From: Theionarchaea archaeon
GTDB taxonomy: Archaea; Methanobacteriota_B; Thermococci; Methanofastidiosales; SZ-28-30
DNA: 64,000 nt
Reading direction: 5' to 3'
Assembly (NCBI GenBank): GCA_018992685.1
Contig: JACVGT010000018.1
Location: forward strand, 62,001-126,000
The position numbers were made by a program, and so were the translations under genes. The notes beneath the pieces were generated by a model. That model worked only from the letters and a program-made list of their open reading frames with translations, was not told where the DNA came from and made no database searches. Positions 46,362 to 54,907 of the stretch are shown piece by piece; position 1 is the first letter of the stretch, and the number at the start of each line of letters is the position of its first letter.

Positions 46362-47177
46362 GTGCCAGTGGAGAATGTGATACTGGATCATCCATGCTTT
46401 GATGAGAAAGCACACTTCCTATATGGGAGAATCCATCTCCCTGTGGCAAAGAGGTGTAACATTCACTGTACGTACTGCTCTCAAGAAGTGGGAATCTCAT
46501 ATCATGGATGCAGGCCAGGGGTAGCTGAACGAATATTGACCCCTCTTGAGGCAATCGAGAGAGTGTCCTTTCATATGAGGCCTGAGTTGAAAGTGGCAGG
46601 TGTTGCAGGACCCGGGGAACCCTTGTGCAACAATGAGACCTTTGCAACTCTTGAATTGATTCATGAGAAGTTTCCACATCTCATTCTGTGTGTTGCCACC
46701 AATGGACTGCTGTTGCCTGAGAAAGCTGACCTTCTCGCCCAGCTAGGGGTAAGGACAGTCACGGTCACAGTCAATACAGTCAACGCAGAGACTATTCCAG
46801 AGGTATATCAGCATATCATGGGGAACCCTCCAGAAAAGATGGCAGGACGATTTATTTCCAGTCAGCTGGAAGGAATCGAGGCCTGCGCTGAGCTGGGCAT
46901 ACAAGTCAAAGTGAACTCAGTGCTCATTCCCGGTGTTACAGCAGAGGGAATGAAAGACGTGGCCATCCAGTCAAAGAAGAGAGGTGCATATTTACAGAAC
47001 ATTATCCCTCTCATTCCACTGGCAAACCGTCCGCAACCGAGACCTCCCACATGTGAAGAGCTCAGGTCGGCCAGAGCAAAATGCGAAGAGACACTTCCCC
47101 AGTTCAAACTGTGTGTCCAATGCAGGGCTGACGCAGTTGGAATACCGGGTAAGAGAGAAATATTCATTACAGAGTAA
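46362..47177 (+). CDS. NifB-like radical SAM protein
   Basis: 271 residues. HPCFDEKAH (10-18), C32xxxC36xxC39 (RCNIHCTYC), RPGVAERILTPLEAI, AGVAGPGEPL, ATNGLLLPE, NSVLIPGV and the C-terminal CVQCRADAVG match NifB, which fuses [4Fe-4S] clusters into the carbon-centred NifB-co core of nitrogenase cofactors. The HPC and CxxC cysteines used for substrate clusters are kept; the Cys before NESRPGV in NifB is displaced to directly before RPGV. No nif genes are nearby. GTG start at 46362; a GTG at 46377 fits the leaderless spacing from CTTTATTA better. Confidence 0.8.
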   Translation: MPVENVILDHPCFDEKAHFLYGRIHLPVAKRCNIHCTYCSQEVGISYHGCRPGVAERILTPLEAIERVSFHMRPELKVAGVAGPGEPLCNNETFATLELIHEKFPHLILCVATNGLLLPEKADLLAQLGVRTVTVTVNTVNAETIPEVYQHIMGNPPEKMAGRFISSQLEGIEACAELGIQVKVNSVLIPGVTAEGMKDVAIQSKKRGAYLQNIIPLIPLANRPQPRPPTCEELRSARAKCEETLPQFKLCVQCRADAVGIPGKREIFITE

Positions 47178-47525
47178 GTAAAGATAACAGCTAAAGATCG
47201 AATTTTCGCTCTATGTATGGGATAACATAGTCCTATACTTTACATATAGCAATATTTATATTTCGAGAAACGCATCATGATGCTGAAATAAATCTGGATG
47301 TGTGAAACTCAAAGGAGGTGGGCCCTTTGAAAAGACGTGGAAGAAGGCCTTTAGTCTGGATGGAATGTCTCGAAAGGAGAGAGTATGTTGCAGCGCGGAG
47401 ATGGGATGCTGCAGAACAGAAAAAGAAAAAGAATTGAAGTTGGAAAAGAAGCTAAGTAGAAAAATGGTTATAGATAACCCAATGTGACGTGATATATCCT
47501 GATAATCAAAAGGAATCGTGTACAT
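47178..47525. other. Intergenic region with promoter and a small ORF
   Basis: 348 bases between NifB-like and hydrogenase protease genes. It holds an inverted repeat CTATGT-N8-ACATAG (47211-47230), a TATA-like ATTTATATTT (47254-47263) and the 36-codon Arg-rich frame that starts at 47327. No RNA gene recognised. Confidence 0.5.
47327..47437 (+). CDS. Arg-rich 36-residue protein
   Basis: TTG start preceded at ideal spacing by AAAGGAGGTG (47311-47320), the strongest ribosome site in the vicinity, itself about 25-35 nt into a transcript from the TATA box at 47255-47261. The product is basic at both ends (starts MKRRGRRPLVWMECLERREY, then AARRWDAAEQ and a KKKK tail), with single Cys14. An overlapping 61-codon GTG frame (47302-47487, CC and CC pairs) is the alternative. 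No family recognised. Confidence 0.45.
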   Translation: MKRRGRRPLVWMECLERREYVAARRWDAAEQKKKKN

Positions 47526-48017
47526 CTATTGAGTTATCTTCGAGATCTCTCTCAGTATTTCCTCCACAACCAGTGGAATTGCAGCAGAAACTCTTTCTGA
47601 TACTGTTGTGGCTGGTTCTATTTTCTCAGGCTGAACGGCAATGATTTGCATGATTTCCGGCGCTTCTCCAATCCTCTGGGAGAGAGTTATGACCTCCATC
47701 AAATCCAGCTGGTGCAGGGAATATTCGATCCCTCGTAGCGATCGCACTTCTTCGGGCAGAAATACTCTGACTTCTCCAGGAATTCCTCCAAAATCCACAC
47801 AATCGATGAAGATAACGTGAGCATAATCCTTTATTACGTGTAAGAGTGCCATCCCTCCTGTCCCCCCATCAATCACATCGACACCTGGAGGCAGGGATTC
47901 CCTTTGAAGAGCCTTGAGAACAGCGGGGCCTGCCCCATCATCTCCCATGAGTTCATTTCCAAGAGCAATGACTGCAATTGCAGGTGGTTGAGGTAGTTCA
48001 TCCCTTTTCTGATTCAT
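47526..48017 (-). CDS. Hydrogenase maturation endopeptidase (HycI/HyaD family)
   Basis: 163 residues. GNELMGDDGAGPAVLKAL carries the Asp/Glu used to sense nickel, and DGGTGGMALLHVIKDY and IFIDCVDFGG follow as in the family. The enzyme trims the C terminus of the [NiFe] large subunit once nickel is inserted, so it is expected to act on the hydrogenase encoded just upstream. Own promoter (ACCTTTATTTTTG about 25 nt before the ATG). Confidence 0.93.
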   Translation of the reverse strand: MNQKRDELPQPPAIAVIALGNELMGDDGAGPAVLKALQRESLPPGVDVIDGGTGGMALLHVIKDYAHVIFIDCVDFGGIPGEVRVFLPEEVRSLRGIEYSLHQLDLMEVITLSQRIGEAPEIMQIIAVQPEKIEPATTVSERVSAAIPLVVEEILREISKITQ

Positions 48018-48166
48018 TATCTACGGTGTAGCCAGAACAAAAATAAAGGTTTGGAAAAGATGTCTGATCACTGCAATATGCCCAGAAATCCACGCTAACC
48101 CAGGACACACAGAACCGCAATACAGTAAATAGAGAAAAGAAGTAAAAGAGAGTGCGAAAGAAACCT

Positions 48167-49459
48167 TCATGTGAATTCTACGGTGAGATAATGTGTTGAA
48201 CACGATATGCAGGGATCATAGGCTCTGACCAGCATTTCCAGATTCAGTTCAATTTCCTTCTCTTCCAGATCAAGGAGTGTGGGGACAAAGGCTTCTAAAT
48301 CCAGGTTAATGTTCTTGTGATTCTGATTGGATGGTATGATACAATTGGCTTTGGTACAGAATCCCTGATCATCATACGTGTAATCGTGGAACAAGATGCC
48401 GCGAGGAACCTCAATGGCTCCGACACCGCGTCCTGCCTTCACTGTGTAGGTTGCTGTCTCATTCTTCAGGTCTGTGTCTAAAATGGCGTCTAGTAACCTG
48501 ATGGAATCCTCTACAGAATGATAGTACTCAACAAGCTGAACAGCATTGTTCATGAAGGGGTTGCAGTTGATGGGGCTGAGTCCGAACTTCTGTGCCCACG
48601 CCTTGGCTCCTGAGGTCAGGTTCGCTGCATTGAGATTGAACCGGGCCAGAGCTCCAACCATATAGGATTCCCGGGCGTGTTTGGCAAATTTGGCCGTTGA
48701 GTAGGGCACCATGTACTCATTGGCGATTGACTCATAGTCGGCCACAGCGTGAGTACCCGTATCTGTGGAACCAATGACTCCATCATATAATGCATATTCT
48801 GTGTCACTGGTGAGCCCGATGTACTCTGTCTCTCTGGTGAAATCAGGAAGTAGATGCAGATTATCCATTAGCAACTGGTTGACCTCGTCGCACACAGGCA
48901 GAACGCTGACGAGTCTATCTCTCAAGGTGGAAAGTTCTTTCTCCGAAGGTATCTTGGTAAATCCGCCCACCATCAAGGTGATAGGATGTGTAGTTCTGCC
49001 GCATATAAGGTCCGACATCTGATTAGCCAGCCGGTGAAGGCTCACGATCTTCAAGACAGCATCAGGGTGAGTCTCGATCAGCGGGAACACACTCCCTTTT
49101 CGAAACAAATCAGGAGCTACCAGATACCCCACGTGGAGAATGTGGCTTTGCATGTTCTCTGCATGGAGAGCAACCTTTCTCAAGAGTTCAGTCTCATCAC
49201 TGATAGTAACACCCATTGCAGCCTCAGTGGCTTTTAGCGAGCATAATGCATGGCCAATGGAGCAGATCCCACATATCCGAGACATGACATGTGATACCTG
49301 ATGGTAGTGCCTCCCTCTCACAAATGATTCAAACATGCGAGGGGCTTCAGTGACCTGCCACTGGACCTTCTCTACAATTCCATCTCTGGCGTTCAGAATA
49401 ATGTTGCCGTGACCTTCCACCCGCGTGAGATGATCTACCTTAATAGCAATTTCACTCAT
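48167..49459 (-). CDS. hydA: [NiFe] hydrogenase large subunit (group 3b-like)
   Basis: 430 residues carrying the Ni-Fe site. L1 region RVEGHGN, L2 motif RICGICSIGH, and the C-terminal DPCISCSTH give the four cysteine ligands in two CxxC pairs. After the His only seven residues remain (YLTVEFT), a short maturation tail. The start overlaps the small-subunit stop by 4 nt. Last gene of the formate dehydrogenase-hydrogenase operon; gene order (HydB-HydG-HydD-HydA) suggests group 3b cytoplasmic, NAD(P)-linked hydrogenase. Confidence 0.94.
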   Translation of the reverse strand: MSEIAIKVDHLTRVEGHGNIILNARDGIVEKVQWQVTEAPRMFESFVRGRHYHQVSHVMSRICGICSIGHALCSLKATEAAMGVTISDETELLRKVALHAENMQSHILHVGYLVAPDLFRKGSVFPLIETHPDAVLKIVSLHRLANQMSDLICGRTTHPITLMVGGFTKIPSEKELSTLRDRLVSVLPVCDEVNQLLMDNLHLLPDFTRETEYIGLTSDTEYALYDGVIGSTDTGTHAVADYESIANEYMVPYSTAKFAKHARESYMVGALARFNLNAANLTSGAKAWAQKFGLSPINCNPFMNNAVQLVEYYHSVEDSIRLLDAILDTDLKNETATYTVKAGRGVGAIEVPRGILFHDYTYDDQGFCTKANCIIPSNQNHKNINLDLEAFVPTLLDLEEKEIELNLEMLVRAYDPCISCSTHYLTVEFT

Positions 49460-50238
49460 TGTTCCACCTCCGCCTTGGCTTTCTCCTCAATGTACCGGTA
49501 GGTAAACATGGATTTCAGCTGCATGATCTGTTCTGCAGATATCTCGTACTTCTCCAGAACCTCAGTGTGGGCATCCTCTTCGGGGTGAGTGACATACCCG
49601 CGGCAAGCTTCACATTCACTTCCGTGGGTAGGACAGATTGCGCCACACCCTGCTCGAGCTACCGGGCCCATGCAGACTCTACTCAACTCATAGAGGCACA
49701 CATTCTCTTTCTTTTTACAGTCCACGCACACAGGATAGTCAGGAATAGGGGGTTTCTTACCCTGCAGCAAAGCCGCCAGCACATTGCAGAACTCATCGCG
49801 ATCTATGGGACATCCCGGGATATACACGTCGACTGTGACCACTTCATCCAAGGCCTTAGTTTTGAAATTGGCAAAATATGGGTTGTCATTGAGGGCCGGG
49901 TCCTTGTCATAGACTGCGGCGATGCTTTCCTCAACAGGCCACTGGTTGACCATTCTCTGAACACATCCGATACAGGCACAGGCCCCCAGAGCCACCAGTA
50001 CCTTGGCATTTTTTCTGATTTTCTTTAACCGTTCAACGTCCATGGGGCGCATGATAGATCCTTCTATCACTGCAATATCATAATCATCAGAGTGTTCTTT
50101 CATCACTTCCCTGAAAGAGACGATGTCTACAAGCTTCGTTACATCGATGACTGCCTCTTCGAGGTTTGCTATCTGCAACTGACAGCCTTCGCAACTGGCA
50201 AAGTCAAAGAAGGCTACCCGTGGTTTTTGTTTCTTCAT
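49456..50238 (-). CDS. hydD: [NiFe] hydrogenase small subunit
   Basis: 260 residues from the ATG at 50238, overlapping the HydBG stop (ATGA). The proximal cluster ligands are visible in FASCEGCQLQ, LGACACIGC and IPGCPIDRDEF; a C-terminal Cys-rich region (CVDCKKKENVC, CMGPVARAGCGAICPTHGSEC, CRG) holds two more clusters. No Tat signal, so it is cytoplasmic, as for group 3 enzymes. Confidence 0.94.
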   Translation of the reverse strand: MKKQKPRVAFFDFASCEGCQLQIANLEEAVIDVTKLVDIVSFREVMKEHSDDYDIAVIEGSIMRPMDVERLKKIRKNAKVLVALGACACIGCVQRMVNQWPVEESIAAVYDKDPALNDNPYFANFKTKALDEVVTVDVYIPGCPIDRDEFCNVLAALLQGKKPPIPDYPVCVDCKKKENVCLYELSRVCMGPVARAGCGAICPTHGSECEACRGYVTHPEEDAHTEVLEKYEISAEQIMQLKSMFTYRYIEEKAKAEVEQ

Positions 50239-52202
50239 GTGAACGCCTCCGGGAGGTTCTTGATCTCGCTGTACTTGAACACTGGTCCCTCCTTGCAGAC
50301 ATAGACTCCATTCATCTGACAGTGGCCACACTTTCCCACACCGCACTTCATACGCCTTTCCAGAGACACGATGATGTTCTCTTCAGGCATGCCTCTGTTC
50401 ACAAGGTCACGTATCACGAACTTGTACATGACAGGAGGACCCACCACGAAAGCAATAGTGGTTTTTGGATCAAACGTAGCCAGAGGGATCAAACAGGTGA
50501 TGAGACCTACTTCACCCTCCCAGCATTCTCCTTCGGGACAGGAATCTACTGATCTCAGATGGGTAACATCGTCTCTCTTGTCCCATTCTGTCACTTCCTT
50601 AGAGAAGAGAAGTTCGCATGGCTTCTTGCATCCGTACAGAACGGTGAGTTCCCCGAAATCCTGCCTGTGATCCAGGACATAGTTGATGAGTGACCGTGTG
50701 GGAATAATCCCAATGCCACCTGCAATAACCAGGAGGTTCTTACCCTCGAGAGCCCTAGCACCAAACCCAGTGCCAAAAGGACCTCTAATTCCTACCTTGT
50801 CTCCGGGGCTCAATTCGTGCAGTCTCGAGGTGACGTCTCCCACTTTTCGGACTGCGAGCTCGAAGGACTTTGGTCCAGGGGCTGAAGACACAGATATGGG
50901 GGCTTCGCCATATCCCATAATGGACAATTCCACAAATTGACCAGGTTCATGGTCCAGTGTACTCCCATCATCCAGCTCAAGTTCAAATAGCTTCTCCCAC
51001 TCTGATAGGTGCTCTACCCTCTTGATTGTGGCAGGACGGGGAATATACAAGTCCCTGTCTGTGGAACTGAGAGCTGGTCCTTTTGCCGTGATGGGAGAGA
51101 CAGGATGCAGTACGGGTCTTTCTTCCAGTTCGCGAGAGCTTTCTGTTATCATGTTAAAGAGGGTGACAGGGTCTGCAATGTCAGGAATACACTGGGTGGA
51201 ACAGCGACCACACCCAACGCATGCCACAAAGTTGAGTCTTGCAGGGAGATATTCTCCTTTGCGGCGGAACCTGTGTCTGTATCTATCTATCCTCTTCTCT
51301 CTGAAGATTTCGCCTGAGCCCACTTGTGTGAACCCGCGTAGCATGCAGCCGTCCCATGTCCTCATCCTGCTGCCAGTCTTCATGTCCAGGTGCATCTTGT
51401 CACTGACATCATAGCAGAAACAGGTGGGGCACACACTGGTGCAGGTTCCGCACGAGAGGCACTTGTCTGACTGGGTTTTCCACGCTGGGTTATCATGATT
51501 TCTCTGCAGGAGATGAGACCACTGTTCCGGAGGTGTTTTTAGTCCTCTCCTCGCAGCTGCTGCAGCATGTTCTCTCTTTCTTCTGACTTTGTCTGCCTCT
51601 TCCGGCGTGGCATCTCGAGTATGTACTTTCGCTATCAGGTCTGCTCCTGCTTCTGTGCCAACCTCAAGTGCCATGACATCTTCAAGGTCAGTAAGCATGA
51701 GATCAAACCCGGAATCTACAATACCAGTTCCCATGTCACCGAAAAACGCCTTCTCTGAAACATTCGCAACAGTTACACCCACAATCAAGGTATTCTTCCG
51801 CCTCCTGACATAGAGATCGTCCACAAAGGAATCTGTGTAGTACGTATCCATCTGTCTGATTGCAACAATATCGTACGGATGAACTCCGATTATGACTCTC
51901 TTTGGAACATCCTCGCTTGCCTGTACCCAAAAGGGCTGAGACACGTCGAAGTGCATCATGGACTCGTACAGGGGCAGGAAGTACTTTTTGGGGGGTATGA
52001 CCGTAACGTCATAATCAAGCCGCAACTCATCGGCTGATTCCAGCGGTCCAAACACGAATTTTGTGTCTTTTGATTTTACGCCATGAACTTCTAGGGACTC
52101 ATCTTCTATGAGTGAATCCAAAAAGGCCGCAAAATCTTTTTTCAACACTATTTTTAACGGATTCTTGTCTGGATTCGGATTATGTTCATTCTTGGTGTTC
52201 AT
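50235..52202 (-). CDS. Fused HydB-HydG electron-transfer subunit of the hydrogenase
   Basis: 655 residues from the ATG at 52202 (GGAGGGAGAAGA upstream). Residues about 1-370 match the iron-sulfur beta subunit of sulfhydrogenase: CLSCGTCTSVCPTCFC and FVACVGCGRCSTQC. Residues about 385-655 match the gamma subunit, a ferredoxin-NADP reductase-like flavoprotein (EPGQFVELSIMGYGEAPIS, GPFGTGFG, VIAGGIGIIPTRS, VVGPPVMYKFV) with a final [2Fe-2S] motif CGVGKCGHC. In Pyrococcus these are separate genes; the fusion is continuous here with no frameshift. It would shuttle electrons between the Ni-Fe subunits and NAD(P). Confidence 0.92.
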   Translation of the reverse strand: MNTKNEHNPNPDKNPLKIVLKKDFAAFLDSLIEDESLEVHGVKSKDTKFVFGPLESADELRLDYDVTVIPPKKYFLPLYESMMHFDVSQPFWVQASEDVPKRVIIGVHPYDIVAIRQMDTYYTDSFVDDLYVRRRKNTLIVGVTVANVSEKAFFGDMGTGIVDSGFDLMLTDLEDVMALEVGTEAGADLIAKVHTRDATPEEADKVRRKREHAAAAARRGLKTPPEQWSHLLQRNHDNPAWKTQSDKCLSCGTCTSVCPTCFCYDVSDKMHLDMKTGSRMRTWDGCMLRGFTQVGSGEIFREKRIDRYRHRFRRKGEYLPARLNFVACVGCGRCSTQCIPDIADPVTLFNMITESSRELEERPVLHPVSPITAKGPALSSTDRDLYIPRPATIKRVEHLSEWEKLFELELDDGSTLDHEPGQFVELSIMGYGEAPISVSSAPGPKSFELAVRKVGDVTSRLHELSPGDKVGIRGPFGTGFGARALEGKNLLVIAGGIGIIPTRSLINYVLDHRQDFGELTVLYGCKKPCELLFSKEVTEWDKRDDVTHLRSVDSCPEGECWEGEVGLITCLIPLATFDPKTTIAFVVGPPVMYKFVIRDLVNRGMPEENIIVSLERRMKCGVGKCGHCQMNGVYVCKEGPVFKYSEIKNLPEAFT

Positions 52203-54907
52203 TCTTCTCCCTCCTTCTGTAACGTGATCACATCCACCTTTCTGATGGCACAAGCACAGACCTTGAGCTCCGGAATCTTGGCCTCAGGGTCCAGAGCATC
52301 ATTCGTCAGTCTGTTGGCCGGCGCCTCGCTAAAGTGGAAGGGGATAAACACAGATTGTGGAGCCACTCTGTCAGAGATTTTGGCTCTTACTGTAATTCTC
52401 CCTCTTCTGGTAGTGACTTCCACAAAATCATCCTGGTTAATGTTGAGGATATCTGCATCCTGGGAGGAAATCTCCACGTAGCCTTCATGGACAAAGGAGT
52501 CCAGTGCTTCTACTTTCCTGGACATTGTCCCCGTGTGATAATGAAAGAGAATTCTGCCTGTTGAGAGCACGAAAGGATACTCCTCGTCAGGACATTCTGC
52601 AGGGGGCACAAAGTCCACAGGGGAGAATAATCCCATTCCTCTTGAGAACGTTCCCCTGTGCAGGTACGGCGTCCCAGGATGGTCTTCAGATGGACATGGC
52701 CACTGGAGGCCTTCTGTAACCCTTTCTGGGGTAATTCCTCTGTAGATTGGCGTTACTTGGTTGATCTCCCTTAAAATATCCCATACTGTCCCATATTCCA
52801 TGGGGTATCCCATTTTCCCCGCTATCGATCCAATGATTTGCCAGTCAGTCTTGGTGTTTGGAGGTGGTTCCACCACTCTTCTTCCTGGCTGGATGCGCCT
52901 TTCAGTATTGGTGAAGGTACCCTCTTTCTCCAGTGCCGCCTGTGAAGGAAGCACCACATCTGCTAGCAGAGCAGTTTCGGTCATAAAAATATCCTGTACT
53001 ACCAGAAATTCCAGATTTTTCAACGCCCTTTCTACATGGTTGGTATTGGGGTCCGAAACCATGGGATTTTCACCCACGATGTACATTCCCTTGATTTCGC
53101 CCAGGGCTGCCTTGTTTATCATCTCTACAACAGTGAGCCCAGGGTTATCTGACAGAGCGACGCCCCAGGCAGTTTCAAACTGCTCCCGTGCTTCAGGACT
53201 GGTCACGGGCTGATATCCTGGATACACTGAGGACAGGGCACCGACATCGCAGGCTCCCTGTACATTTCCCTGGCCCCGGAGAGGGTTAACTCCGGTAGAG
53301 GGCCTGCCCACGTTTCCAGTAAGCAAGGCCAGATTGGCCAGTGATAGCACGTTGTCAGTGCCAGTAATGTGCTGGGTTATTCCCATGGAGAACACGATCG
53401 ACGCTTTTTCAGCCTGGCCAAAAAGGAGAGCAGCCTCCTGTATTTTCTCTGAGGAAACTCCCGTAATATCCTCCACCCTTTCTGGGGTGTACTCGCCTAC
53501 TACATTAATAAAATCAGAAAATCCTTCTGTTCGGGTTTCTATAAAATCCTGGCTGTGCAACCCTTGCGTATATATGTAATTCATAATGCCATTGAGCACT
53601 GCCACATCAGTGCCGTTCTTGAGCTGAAGATGGACATGAGCAGATGAAGCGAGGTCTATGGCTCGAGGGTCTGCTACAATGAGGGCAGCTCCCTTTCGAA
53701 CTGCATTTCTAATGAAGGTGGCAATAACGGGGTGTGTCTCGGTGGTATTTGAACCCATGACAAAGATACAGTCACTGTCAGCGAGCTCAGCAATGGAATT
53801 GGTCATAGCACCTGAGCCAAATGCTCTGGTCAATCCTGCCACAGTGGAGGCATGGCAAAGACGGGCACAGTGATCTACATTGTTGTTATGGAACAGAACC
53901 CTCACGAATTTCTGGAAGAGGTAGTTCTCTTCATTGGTGCACCGTGCTGACGACAATCCCCCCAGCACGTGAGGTCCGTACGTGGTCAGCATTCTGGAGA
54001 ATGTGTCTGCCACATGGTGAATCGCTTCATCCCAGGTGACTTCTACAAATGTGCCGTTCATCTTGATAAGAGGGGAGGTCAGTCGGTTTATTTCTAAGTA
54101 TTGATGCCCAAATCGTCCCTTTACACACAATCGTCCTTCATTTGCTGGCCCGTCCTTACCTTTGACTTTGACAATGTGGTTGTTTTTTATATAAACCTGA
54201 ATCAAACACCCCACACCGCAGTATTCGCACACTGTGTCTGTACTGGTGAGCTCCCACGTTCTCCCTTTTCGTACTGCCTCCTTTTCGTACAGAGCTCCCA
54301 CAGGACAGGCCTGGATGCATTCACCACATCCATCACACGAGCTTTCTTTCCATATCCCGTTGTATCCAGCCCACACCCTGATCTCATTGCTGCGTTCAAC
54401 CATGTCCAGAACGTGTTTTTCCTGAAGTTCATCGCACGCTTTCACACATCTATAACATTTTATGCATTTCCGCGGGTCAAACACGAGGACTTGTGTCTCA
54501 TGAACAGGTGACGCCGTGTAAGCAGGGGGATACACCTCACTAGATGAATCAATGCCATATCGATACGCCAAGTCCTCCAAATCACAGCTACCCGCAGCTT
54601 CACACGTCATGCAGTCATGGTGATGTTCTGAAAGGATCAACTGCAGTGTCTCTTTCCGGTAACCTTCTATTTCCGGAGTGAAAACTTGAATATCCATCCC
54701 CTCACAGACAGTCAAAGTGCAGGCCATCTCCACCTTATCAGTCTTAGTATCTTTGATACAGCACAGGCGACAACATCCAGTTGGAGACACTTTTCCGTTG
54801 TAACAGAGCCCAGGGACGTCAACCCCTGAAGAGCGCAGCTCAGATAACAGGGTTTCCCCCTTGGTCAGCTGCATGGGGTTTCCGTCGACAGTAATCTCCA
54901 CCTGCAT
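52199..54907 (-). CDS. fdhA: Molybdopterin formate dehydrogenase alpha subunit with NuoG-like N terminus
   Basis: 902 residues from the ATG at 54907 (TAATG overlap with NuoF). In order: [2Fe-2S] (Cys35, 46, 49, 63), a His-Cys3 cluster (HHHDCMTCEAAGSC at 95-108), two [4Fe-4S] (CIKCYRCVKAC at 148, CDGCGECIQAC at 191), a cofactor-proximal [4Fe-4S] (CEYCGVGC at 227) and the bis-MGD oxidoreductase domain. Cys351-His352 (DHCARLCHA) is at the place where formate dehydrogenases have Cys or Sec, so this is a Cys-type enzyme; formate is the most likely substrate. Confidence 0.92.
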   Translation of the reverse strand: MQVEITVDGNPMQLTKGETLLSELRSSGVDVPGLCYNGKVSPTGCCRLCCIKDTKTDKVEMACTLTVCEGMDIQVFTPEIEGYRKETLQLILSEHHHDCMTCEAAGSCDLEDLAYRYGIDSSSEVYPPAYTASPVHETQVLVFDPRKCIKCYRCVKACDELQEKHVLDMVERSNEIRVWAGYNGIWKESSCDGCGECIQACPVGALYEKEAVRKGRTWELTSTDTVCEYCGVGCLIQVYIKNNHIVKVKGKDGPANEGRLCVKGRFGHQYLEINRLTSPLIKMNGTFVEVTWDEAIHHVADTFSRMLTTYGPHVLGGLSSARCTNEENYLFQKFVRVLFHNNNVDHCARLCHASTVAGLTRAFGSGAMTNSIAELADSDCIFVMGSNTTETHPVIATFIRNAVRKGAALIVADPRAIDLASSAHVHLQLKNGTDVAVLNGIMNYIYTQGLHSQDFIETRTEGFSDFINVVGEYTPERVEDITGVSSEKIQEAALLFGQAEKASIVFSMGITQHITGTDNVLSLANLALLTGNVGRPSTGVNPLRGQGNVQGACDVGALSSVYPGYQPVTSPEAREQFETAWGVALSDNPGLTVVEMINKAALGEIKGMYIVGENPMVSDPNTNHVERALKNLEFLVVQDIFMTETALLADVVLPSQAALEKEGTFTNTERRIQPGRRVVEPPPNTKTDWQIIGSIAGKMGYPMEYGTVWDILREINQVTPIYRGITPERVTEGLQWPCPSEDHPGTPYLHRGTFSRGMGLFSPVDFVPPAECPDEEYPFVLSTGRILFHYHTGTMSRKVEALDSFVHEGYVEISSQDADILNINQDDFVEVTTRRGRITVRAKISDRVAPQSVFIPFHFSEAPANRLTNDALDPEAKIPELKVCACAIRKVDVITLQKEGEE

